From the NCBI GenBank assembly GCA_013397455.1, contig VYZB01000040.1, forward strand, positions 980,253 to 1,044,252: a stretch of 64,000 nt of DNA. Direction: 5' to 3'. Below are positions 55,901 through 64,000 of this stretch, one piece after another. Source of the DNA: Crotophaga sulcirostris (lineage: Eukaryota; Chordata; Aves; Cuculiformes; Crotophagidae). A program made the translations under genes and the position numbers. Positions within the stretch are counted from its first letter, which is position 1; each line of letters starts with the position of its first letter. A model generated the notes under the pieces. That model ran no database searches. It saw nothing but the letters and a program-made list of their open reading frames with translations, and had not been told where the DNA came from.

Positions 55901-58900
55901 CAATGCAACAGAAATCTTCTGTGAGCTGAAGACAGAGCACACTGGGGTGTACTGGTACCGCTGGAGCCAGAAGAGGCAAAATTTTGAGTTCTTGGTATTT
56001 TCCAACCCGTTGGGCAAAGCAACGTATGGCGTAAACATCAACCAGGACAAGTTTAGTGTCCACGGGTCAAAATCCCACACCTCCTACAGCCTGCACATCA
56101 GCCACCTCCATGCCTCAGACAATGGGACCTATTACTGCTCCATCTCCCAGTCCTCCCAGCTCCTCCTGGGCACTGGGACACGGCTCGGTGTGGGTAAGCA
56201 TCACCTTCACAGCTCCAAAATGTGCCACCAGCAGGCTGTGACAAGGTGGCATAGGTAAGGGGTCAGGCTTGTTGGTAGACTCTTCCTAATGTTGAGACAC
56301 AAGGCTGGAGCTTTGGAGTTTTCCTGAAGGGTCCTGTGAGAAAAATGTCTCACATTTCCATGTAAAATAACAATGGTTTCCATAGGAATTTTAATCTTGA
56401 GTAGAAGGAGAAAAAATAGTTATGAGTCATGCAAAGTTTTGAATAAGCAGAATCTGAGTGGTCAGATATACAGCTCTTTAATGACATTATTGGGATATTT
56501 TCATGACCAACTTTACAGAGAGAGGGACATACTCCATGGTAATTCAGAAAAAATATGTATTCAGATACATTCATAAAATATATTCAGAAAAAAGGCATGT
56601 TGGTAGACCCTTCCTAATTTTGACATGCAAGGTTAGGGTTCTGGAGTTTTCCCAAAGAGTCCTGTGAGACTGGTTAAGTCAGAAAATACAGAAAATAGAT
56701 GTACTTTAGGTCAGCTGCATGTGACAGTCCTTTTGCCTCCAGCAGTTGCTCTGCTGTGGTCATTCCTTGAGCACCACATTGGTCCTGGCATCTTAGGATT
56801 TCCATGAGAATACACTCAGTCCCCAGGATTGCCATGCCCTGTGTTTTTCTTGTCCCCTGTGGTGCTTGTGGATATGTGCCCTGCTCAGCTCCCCAGGTCG
56901 TCCTCACTCTTTCTCAAAGTGTCAGGCCAGAGGACATCACCCCTTGCATTGCAGGGGTGGGTTTGACTCCAGATTTTAAGCCTGTCCTTCACATAAAGGA
57001 CTGAAGTGGGATTTATTCCTCAAAGCTCACAACCCACCGTCACTGGGGAATTCCATTGAAAAGCCAGAGCTGTCTGCAGGTCCTTTACAGACCCTGGGTC
57101 TTATAGCAGCTCTTTTTAGTCCATTTTCCTCTTGAACACAGAGAAGGAGGTGACCTGTAAAAACTAAAGTGGTTGAAGTAGGATTCAACCCTTTCTTTGC
57201 AGGCTTTCAGGGAGACAAATAACTAATTAAACCAAGACCCAGCTAAGGATGTTGGCTCTAAATCATCCCCAGTGTCCCAGCATTTCTGTTTTTTTTTTAA
57301 AATATGCCTTGCACCTTGGGCTGGCTGAGAAACTGGATTCTTGCTGGCTCAAAGAAAAGGTGCTTTCAGATAAGGGAAAACTGTTCTTCATCAAGTGAGC
57401 ACATATCTATGTGCAAAGCAAAGCATGAAAAACAGGGCTGAAATTCAGCACGATCAAGGACATTCCAGTTTAAAACTAAGCACCAGCAGGTGTCTGGGAG
57501 GGCTGAGGCTTTGCTGGATATTTTCTTTTTTTCCTTTAGTATACATGATAAAATAAATTGCCTTTAAGCTCTTTTGCTTTTCGCTGATTATAGTGTAAGG
57601 GAGAAGTTGCCCAGATAAATCCCGAGCAACAAATGTCTCACCTTTCCGTGTAAAATAACGATGGTTTCCATAGGAATTTCAATCTTGAGTAGACACAGAA
57701 AAAATAGTTTAGAATCATGCAAAATTTTGAATAACCAGAATCTGAGTGGTCAGATGTACAGCTCTTTAATGACATTGCTGGGGTATTTTCATGGTCAGCT
57801 TTACAGAGAGATGGATGTACTCCATTGTAATTCTGAAAAAATATAATAAATATTGCTCTCATTTTACCAGCAAAATAATAGTAATAATAATGCAATTTTA
57901 AGGAAAGATTAGAGCAATCTGAATATGGAAAATATCCAGGGATGCCTTAAAACCTCCCAATGTTACTGATATCTCCCACTAGCTGTGGGAGACAATGTCT
58001 GACAGTAAAGGCAGCTCAAGAAAGTTTCCTTTTTCTCTTACCTTCTGCCCTTGTTTGCCTGCTACATTTTTTTATCAATGCTTTTACAACCCTTTTGTAA
58101 CTTCTGTGGTCACCAAGAGGTTCAGGTCAAGCCCCCAGACCCTCCAGATAACCCAGCCCTTTGCAGGGCTCCCTCAATAGGATGAGTTTTAAAAGCCAAA
58201 ATTTCCAGCCCTTCTTGCCTGCTAGATGAGATCTCTGCTGCGCTCAGTGCCATACTGACCATCCTCTTCTCCTTCTCACACATCAGTTGATGTCTTGCCT
58301 CTGCCTCCGAAGACCACTCAGGAACCATTCTCCAAAAAGCCCATGCGGCGCACGACCAAAAGAAAAGCTGCTGGTGAGAAAGGTACAGCACCAGGTTTGC
58401 TCAGGCTGCTTTGCCAAAGGGGTTTGCTGAGCTCCTGGGGATCTCCAAGGGTCAGCTTGAGTTTGTTCTGGGATGGGGGTAACCACAACTTGACCTTGCA
58501 GAGGTCCACCTAGACCCACCAATCTGGATGGAGCTGACCTCTGCCTTTAGGAGAGGTCTCTTGGCATACACAAGGGTTTAGGGGCCAGGCTGTATTGTCA
58601 CCTAGCTCTGCCTAAGCTCTAGACATTAGGAAAAATTTCTGCACTGAAGGGGTGGTCAAGCACTGGAACAGCTGCCCAGGGAGGTGGCTGAGTCCCCATC
58701 CCTGGAGGTGTTTAAAAGACAGGTAGATGAGTTCTCAGGGATCTGGTTTAGTAAGTGGAGAGGTACAGTTGGACTCGATGATCTCAGAGGTCTTTTCCAA
58801 CCAGATGATTCTATATTTCTATGATTCTGATGACCTTGGGGGTGCAGTGTCACGCTTACAGGCACGGTGAACTCCTGTGCCAGAGAGGACACCATGAAAA

Positions 58901-59375
58901 AGATCAGCATGACTCCTAGCTAAGTTCCCTGCAATGCCTTCAGGGTGTAATGAATCCCCCAAGGGATACCCCAGGGTGATGGTCATGTCCTCCACCCCTC
59001 CTGGATGCCTGCCTTGTTTTTCTCCCCTCCTCACCACATCCTTCACCTCCCAAAGCTGCCAGAGCAGGATGATGCTGGATGCTGAGCTGGGGAGTCACTC
59101 CAGAACATGTTTCCTCCTTCTTTCCAGGTGCTTGCAGCCCCCTGGTCTGGGTCCCCCTGGCCACCAGCATCCTGGTGCTCTTACTGAGCCTGGTCCCCAC
59201 TGCCTATCGCCTCCACCGTAAGCATTCTGTCAGCCCTGAGGGACAACGAGGGCTGTCAGCCCCTGTGACAGCCTGGGAGCTGGATGTGGAGCTTGGAGGA
59301 GGTCCAGGGGCTGACAGACACCATCTCTCCCCAGGTCTACGACGGAGGCTGTGGCTTCGCATCCACAGGCAGTAA
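52899..59375 (+). CDS. CD8B: CD8B, T-cell surface glycoprotein CD8 beta chain, complete in five coding exons
   Basis: CD8B pairs with CD8A as the MHC class I co-receptor on cytotoxic T cells. Coding exons are 52899-52944, 55843-56193, 58287-58373, 59128-59217 and 59335-59375. All introns are GT-AG and phase 1, giving 204 residues plus TAA. Exon 1 (GCCATGG context) encodes the signal peptide. Exon 2 is one IgV domain with Cys42, Trp53 in VYWYRW, DNGTYYC (Cys114) and a J-like GTGTRL at 125-130. Exon 3 is a short stalk (VDVLPLPPKTT, then basic residues), exon 4 the membrane segment (about 166-187), and exon 5 a short basic tail RLRRRLWLRIHRQ without a Cys-x-Cys-Pro Lck site, as expected for beta rather than alpha. 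Length is close to the mammalian 210. SMYD1 is divergent to the left. Confidence 0.96.
53170..53225 (+). mobile_element. CR1 3' tail
   Basis: GTTGGACTAGGTGATCACTG and CCATTCCAACTGAAATATTC are the last bases of a CR1 element. The TTCTA-like microsatellite that follows probably grew from the CR1 tail repeat. Confidence 0.8.
53217..53327. repeat. (TTCTA)n-type microsatellite
   Basis: Imperfect TTCTA/TTTCT repeats over about 110 bases at the end of a CR1. Confidence 0.9.
54190..54240 (+). mobile_element. CR1 3' tail
   Basis: GGTCTTCAAGGTATTTTCCA followed by AATCATTCTGTGATTAT, a short sense CR1 terminus. Confidence 0.7.
54715..54757 (+). repeat. G-rich 9-bp minisatellite
   Basis: Four to five units of GGGGGGACA or close variants. 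Six-G runs could form a G-quadruplex. The duplicated contig at 63186 begins only 36 bases after the matching point, so this tract may have broken the assembly. Confidence 0.9.
54793..55607. repeat. Segmental duplication, copy 1 (CD8B intron 1)
   Basis: 815 bases that recur at 63186-64000 with a constant offset of 8393 and no indels. I see only about four substitutions. Confidence 0.97.
55843..56193 (+). CDS. CD8B: CD8B exon 2 (IgV domain)
   Basis: 351 nt, phase 1 to phase 1. Acceptor is CTTTTTTTTAAG (ends 55842), donor GTAAGC starts at 56194. It encodes residues 17-132, a V-set domain with the disulphide Cys pair 42/114 and DNGTYYC. There is one NAT and one NGT sequon. Confidence 0.96.
56268..56556. 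repeat. Intron 2 duplication, copy 1
   Basis: A 73-base block (56268-56340) directly followed by a 214-base block (56343-56556). Both recur further along intron 2. Confidence 0.9.
56596..57844. repeat. Intron 2 duplication, copy 2, split by about 960 bases
   Basis: The 73-base block recurs at 56596-56668 and the 214-base block at 57631-57844. The 56669-57630 insert between them has no counterpart in copy 1 and no repeat family I recognise. Confidence 0.88.
58287..58373 (+). CDS. CD8B: CD8B exon 3 (stalk)
   Basis: 87 nt, phase 1 to phase 1, acceptor CACATCAG and donor GTGAGA. It encodes VDVLPLPPKTTQEPF and a Lys/Arg-rich stretch, Thr/Ser rich as in the O-glycosylated CD8 stalk. There is no cysteine in this exon. 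Confidence 0.94.
58618..58830 (+). mobile_element. CR1 3' fragment in CD8B intron 3
   Basis: Sense CR1 (GACATTAGGAAAAATTTCTG, later GGACTCGATGATCTCAGAGG and a TTTCTATGATTCTGAT tail). Confidence 0.93.
59128..59217 (+). CDS. CD8B: CD8B exon 4 (transmembrane)
   Basis: 90 nt, phase 1 to phase 1, acceptor TTTCCAG and donor GTAAGC. It encodes GACSPLVWVPLATSILVLLL and the end of the membrane helix. Cys164 just before the helix is the likely inter-chain disulphide candidate. Confidence 0.94.
59335..59375 (+). CDS. CD8B: CD8B exon 5 (cytoplasmic tail)
   Basis: 41 nt ending in TAA at 59373-59375. Acceptor is CTCCCCAG. It encodes the 13-residue basic end of the tail. Splice variants with other tails exist in mammals; none was identified here. 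Confidence 0.9.
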
Positions 59376-62300
59376 ATCCCACTGGCTCCCTCCACCTTGG
59401 GCAGGCAGGAAGAAGCCCTGGACCCTCCCCTGTACGGTGCTGAGCCCTGCCTGGATGTGACCTGAAAAGGATGCTACTGGGGGCAGACATGGACTTGCAC
59501 TGCAAGACAGACCTTGCTTCCCTGCAACAGACCACGATTTGAACACCTTTCCTTGACACAACAGCTGGCAGCTGGGCTGGGACAGACCCTCCAGCACGCC
59601 GAGCAGTTCTCAAAGGACACTGAGCAGGGGGGACACTGTGGCTGGGGCTGTATCAGGGGCACCAGGGCTGCTGCACCAAGAGGATCCAGATGGGCTGAGA
59701 AGATGCTCTGAGAGCTTCTTCACTTTCCTCCCTGTTTGTCCATGGGATGTTATAAAGGTGCTTTTTGTTTCCTCCTGCTGATGGTGGTGGGACTTTGCTA
59801 ACAAACACTCTGAGAGCACACACCAAGCAGCAGGAGCAGGTCACTGTGCAGCCTGTAAAGGCCCTGTACAGGCACATTCATTAGAAACAGTGAATACATC
59901 ACTCAACTGTTTTGCCCTGCAGGTTGATGTCTTGTGTCTGTGCTCAGTGTAGGACACTGTGGTGAGCATGGAGCCATGGCCTCTGTCTCAGCAAGAGCAA
60001 AAGCAGAAGAACGGCTTCCGTGGGAACAAGTCTGGGAGGGCATCTTCTCCCCCTGGAGAATGCAAACAGCCAAGAGGGGGAGAGGAAGGCCAGGGAAAGC
60101 AATGCACCCAAGGCCAAACACCTGGCACAGCCTGAAGGCAAACATCACCCCTGAGAGCAAACAGAGGAGACCAGGGGCTGGCCCTGAGCCCAGCAGCACT
60201 GCATGGCTGGCAAGAACTGCCCAAAGCAATCCCAAAATGTGCTGAGCCCCAGGCATGCTGAGCCCCAAGCAGTGTCTGTGTGCTGAGCCCGAAGTCATAT
60301 GTGTGCTGAACCCCAAGCAGTGTCTGTGTGTGCTGAGCCCCAAGCAGTGTCTGTGTGTGCTGAGCTCTGACACTCACAAGTGCTGAGCCCCAAGCAGGGT
60401 CTGTGTGTGCTGAGCTCTGACACAAGTGCTGAGCCCCAAGCAATGTTTGTGTGTGCTGAGCTCTGACACTCACGTGTGCTGAGTCCCAAGCAGTGTCTGT
60501 GTGTGCTAAGCCCTAAGTGATACTCACGTGTGCTGAGCCCCAAGCAATATCTGTGTGTGCTGAGCTCTGACACTCACAAGTGCTGAGCCCCAAGCAATGT
60601 CTGTGTGTGCTGAATTCTGACACAAGTGCTGAGCCCCAAGCAATGTTTGTGTGTGCTGAGCTCTGACACTCACAAGTGCTGAGCCCCAAGCAGTGTCTGT
60701 GTGTGCTGAGCTCTGACACTCACGTGTGCTGAGCCCCAAGCAGGGTCTGTGTGTGCTGAGCCCTAAGGAGTGCTTGCGTGTGCTGAGCCCCAGGTGGTGC
60801 AAGGAGTAGGGTAAGTCTCACCAGGGATGTGAACAAGGCTCAGCCCCTGCCCAGAGGCTGGAAATTCCATGTCTTGGTGAGCACACGCAGTGGGTGATGG
60901 CTCACAGACATCCCCCGCCCCGCGTCTCTGCTGAGGCTGTGTCAGCTCCAGTCAGGGCAAGGGGAAGGTGGTCCAGACACCTCCTGTCCCCAGCATGGCT
61001 GGGAAGGCCAGCAGCTCTTTCCAGTGCTGGGGAAGTAGCAGGGATGTCCTGTCCTGCACATCATGGGTGTCCTTACAACTGCTCACAAGGCAAGGGCTGA
61101 TGTGGCTCCAGGGCCCGCAGCGCTGGGGTGAACGCAGGCATGTGAGGAGCAGGGCAGTGGCACAACACCATCCCTCTGGCCTCACCCTCCCTCCCCTTAC
61201 AGCTGCAGGGAGCTGTCACTCCCTACTTTAACATAAATTTTTCCAGAGGACTCAGTCTCAGACGTGGCCGCGGTTGGTCCTTGGGATGGGTATTTATTTC
61301 CCCTAAATGATGCAGGGAGGTGTCTCACCCAGGTCTCTCAGTCCACCCAGCTGGTGGCCACAGGGGACTCCAACTGCAGAGCTCATCCCAGCAGGAATGC
61401 TGCAGGGAGGAGACCTCAAACATCTCTGCTTCCTACACATCATACCAGCAGCACATTTTAGTCTCTGTGAAAGCTCACATGAACAACACCCATCAGTTTT
61501 CTACCCCGCAAGCACTCGGTGCACAGAGCTTCACCCCAGGAGCAGATGGGCATCATAACACTTATTTTTTACAGCACAGCTATAAGGAAACCTCTTTGAA
61601 ACTCCCCATGGGCAAAGGCTTATTCTTTCAAAAATAGAATTTTTCCCTCTGCCTCTGGAAGGTAAGAGGTCTCAGGGATAACCCTGCCCATTCTGCTCCT
61701 CCTTCCTCCATCCCCACGCTCAGGTGACCCCAACAGTCTCTGAATCTTCCCGGCACTGCATCATCTTGCCTTGACAGACTTCAGCCATCACATTAACCCA
61801 GCTCCAATAGTTCCCACCTAAATGATGGGAACTTACTCCTTGGTTCTCTGCCCAACAGGGAATAACTGCAACAGGCAGTAAAGAATTTGCTCAGATCCTG
61901 AATTCCCCAAGTTGCCTTCATTGTTCCTTTGTAAACTGGAAAGAAAACTCCCCCTAAAATCCCAACCTCAACATCATCTGCACGCAATGAAAGCAGGAGA
62001 GGAACAAATAAGGATGCTGCTTGTCCTGTTGAAACACAGGTTTGGGCAGTTTCACAATGGAAATGATGAAAAAAGTGGTAGCAGTAATTCCTATAGCCAT
62101 CAACAGGGGCATTTAAGATATTAAACCTCAGAGAGATTTTAACAGAAGGTTTCACAGCTGTGAGAGCCAGTGGAAAATTACCTCTCGATTCCTAGACCTT
62201 TTTCCAGGGCATGGGTAAGAGAGAAACAGAAGCACTAATAAAAAGAGACTTTTATGTCTGAGAAAATCAGTCCAGTTCCCCAATATCCACAGCTCCTTTG

Positions 62301-62885
62301 GTTTTCTTCCCTACCTCATCACTGTGCTGAGAGCACGATGACAATAGCAGTCAAGGGTCGAGGATGCCTTGTCATGGCACGGTGGGGAAGGGGGATGGTT
62401 CCATCGTGGAAACTGATGGGAAGATATTTCTGTGCATCTCTGCAAATGGCATCCATGGAGGGAGAGATATGGGTAACAACATCTCCCATCACAATGTCAC
62501 TCCTGCTGTGATGTCCAGGCCAATGAGAGTCCTTCAATTTATCCCTCGTTTCCTTCCAAGGATGGACCAGCCTTCTCCTCTCTCCCACTGCCACCCTCCT
62601 CCCCACAATGAGGAACAACCAGAATTAGAAGGGACAATAATGGGATTTTATATACAACCCCAAAACCTCATGTGAACACCTAGTAAATGATGTTACCTTA
62701 ACGAACAAAAGTTGCTGCTGCAAAAAAACTGAACAAAGACAAAAGGCCTTTGAATAGGACAAGGAGGGGTTTGCTGATCTATGGGTTTAAATACAAAATG
62801 TTACCTATGCTGTGCTCTAACCACGTGAATCATCAGGAAAGGAATTGTAAAGGAGGTCAAAAATTACATGTTGTAACAATATGTT
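59376..62885. other. CD8B downstream region
   Basis: Probably starts with the CD8B 3' UTR; no consensus AATAAA was located near 59376-59900. It also holds the minisatellite at 60239-60800 and unique sequence up to the N gap. No further exon is supported. Confidence 0.6.
60239..60800. repeat. GCTGAGCCCCAAGCA minisatellite
   Basis: About 560 bases of direct repeats built from GTGCTGAGCCCCAAGCAGTG plus TCTGTGTGTGCTGAGCTCTG-like parts in units of roughly 30-60 bases with many variants. Open frames on the reverse strand are products of the repeat. Confidence 0.95.
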
Positions 62886-63185
62886 NNNNNNNNNNNNNNN
62901 NNNNNNNNNNNNNNNNNNNNNNNNNNNNNNNNNNNNNNNNNNNNNNNNNNNNNNNNNNNNNNNNNNNNNNNNNNNNNNNNNNNNNNNNNNNNNNNNNNNN
63001 NNNNNNNNNNNNNNNNNNNNNNNNNNNNNNNNNNNNNNNNNNNNNNNNNNNNNNNNNNNNNNNNNNNNNNNNNNNNNNNNNNNNNNNNNNNNNNNNNNNN
63101 NNNNNNNNNNNNNNNNNNNNNNNNNNNNNNNNNNNNNNNNNNNNNNNNNNNNNNNNNNNNNNNNNNNNNNNNNNNNNNNNNNNNN
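62886..63185. other. Assembly gap (300 N)
   Basis: Unknown bases separating the CD8B downstream sequence from the duplicated intron 1 segment. Its round length suggests an estimated or arbitrary size. Confidence 1.
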
Positions 63186-64000
63186 GGCAAACCCTTCCCA
63201 CACTGCTGGGTTTGCAGGGCTGCATGAAGATATTTGCAGCAATTCCTGTAAGCAGCTTTGGGGTATTGAAGAGGGAACAGGGACATTTTGAGGTCTAAAA
63301 AAAGCCAAAACCCATGTTTTGTTGAGCTGCCAAGCTGGCCTGGGAAACAGACGGGGGAAGCGAGAGCAGCCTTATCTTCAGAGAGCTGTTTTTCTCTTGG
63401 TGTTGGGGTATCAGCAGCTTTGTGGGACTGTTTACTGAAGAGAAAGGATCACAAGACACCTGTTGTCCTTTTCACAAGGACACATCCTCGCTCACATGCA
63501 GACACCGCTCACGTCTGCCTGCATCAAACACGACTCTGATAATTTCCACAAAAGATACCAAGTCCAAACAGGACAATGCAATGCCAGAACAAAGCTTTCA
63601 ACTCCAGCGCTATCACTCACTCCCTGTTCTTCTTCAGGTCCCAAAATTCAGACAAAACTAATGTCATCTGAAAAACAGTATCAAATTGTCTCATTTTGAT
63701 GTGTTTTACATGGTTCTTTGGTCTTTTTCTGCATCTGAGATGCAATCTGAAGTTTGTTTGTGTTCCTTCTGTTAGAAGAAAAAGATCTGTAAAATAAGTT
63801 AGGAGGCTCAAAACCAATCTGTTGAGAGAAAGATGAAGCCTCTCTGAAAAATGTATGAGAAAAGGAAGGAAGGAGAGGGGTGTCCACAGGATCAGGCAGC
63901 AATGCCATTCCCTGCACATACAGACCCGAGGACACCCTCAAAGTCACCCATTTGTGCCTCTCCCTGCCACCGAGCCTGTTCTCTGGAGGAGTGTTTGCAG
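63186..64000. repeat. Segmental duplication, copy 2
   Basis: Copy of 54793-55607, starting exactly at the end of the N gap and still continuing at the window edge. If the match continues, CD8B exon 2 would recur at about 64236-64586, outside the window. Confidence 0.97.

Noticed and set aside
59944..60473. Minus-strand frames of 60-160 codons
   Set aside because: Made largely of the minisatellite or its edge, with repetitive protein and no family.
60239..60800. CRISPR-like spacing of repeats
   Set aside because: Repeat units are variable in length and there are no unique spacers. This is a vertebrate minisatellite.
62881..63308. Frames running through the N gap
   Set aside because: Unknown bases cannot support coding sequence.

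Overview
This is an avian nuclear genome window from a draft assembly. It has about 20 CR1 LINE fragments in both orientations, vertebrate split genes with GT-AG introns, and three N gaps (17286-17360, 38113-38252, 62886-63185) plus a single N at 22866. The two clear host genes are SMYD1 on the minus strand and CD8B on the plus strand, the divergent pair for which SMYD1 was first named (BOP, 'CD8b opposite').

Layout. (1) 1-20986, minus strand: SMYD1 coding exons 6 to 1, giving residues 1-297. The C-terminal exons lie beyond the left edge. Every splice site and phase could be traced. (2) 20987-30839: SMYD1 upstream region with a 226-bp AGAAG tract, a nested CR1 cluster and long stretches without coding sequence. 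(3) 30840-31088, plus strand: an 82-codon lysine-rich open frame matching the C-terminus of KRCC1, SMYD1's divergent neighbour in mammals. No N-terminal part was found. (4) 31089-39112: mostly non-coding, with one convincing orphan exon on the minus strand (35971-36291) that I cannot name. (5) 39113-48518, minus strand: an old endogenous retrovirus with diverged LTRs but full-length open gag (565 codons), pol (about 1221 codons, in frame with gag after one UAG) and env (874 codons). The reverse transcriptase has lost key catalytic residues. Intact frames, dead enzyme and decayed LTRs together suggest long-term host retention, and it resembles the described avian element Ovex1. (6) 48519-52898: flank with an 800-bp CR1 and the CD8B 5' region. 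(7) 52899-59375, plus strand: complete CD8B in five coding exons (204 aa). (8) 59376-64000: CD8B downstream region with a large minisatellite, an N gap, and a near-identical copy of CD8B intron 1 (63186-64000 equals 54793-55607). This means either a second CD8B copy or a falsely duplicated haplotype.

Functionally the host genes are unrelated. SMYD1 is a striated-muscle lysine methyltransferase and CD8B is a T-cell co-receptor chain. They share only old synteny. The provirus lies between the divergent promoters, in the SMYD1 orientation. The most rewarding parts to follow up are the retained provirus, the orphan exon and the duplicated CD8B segment.
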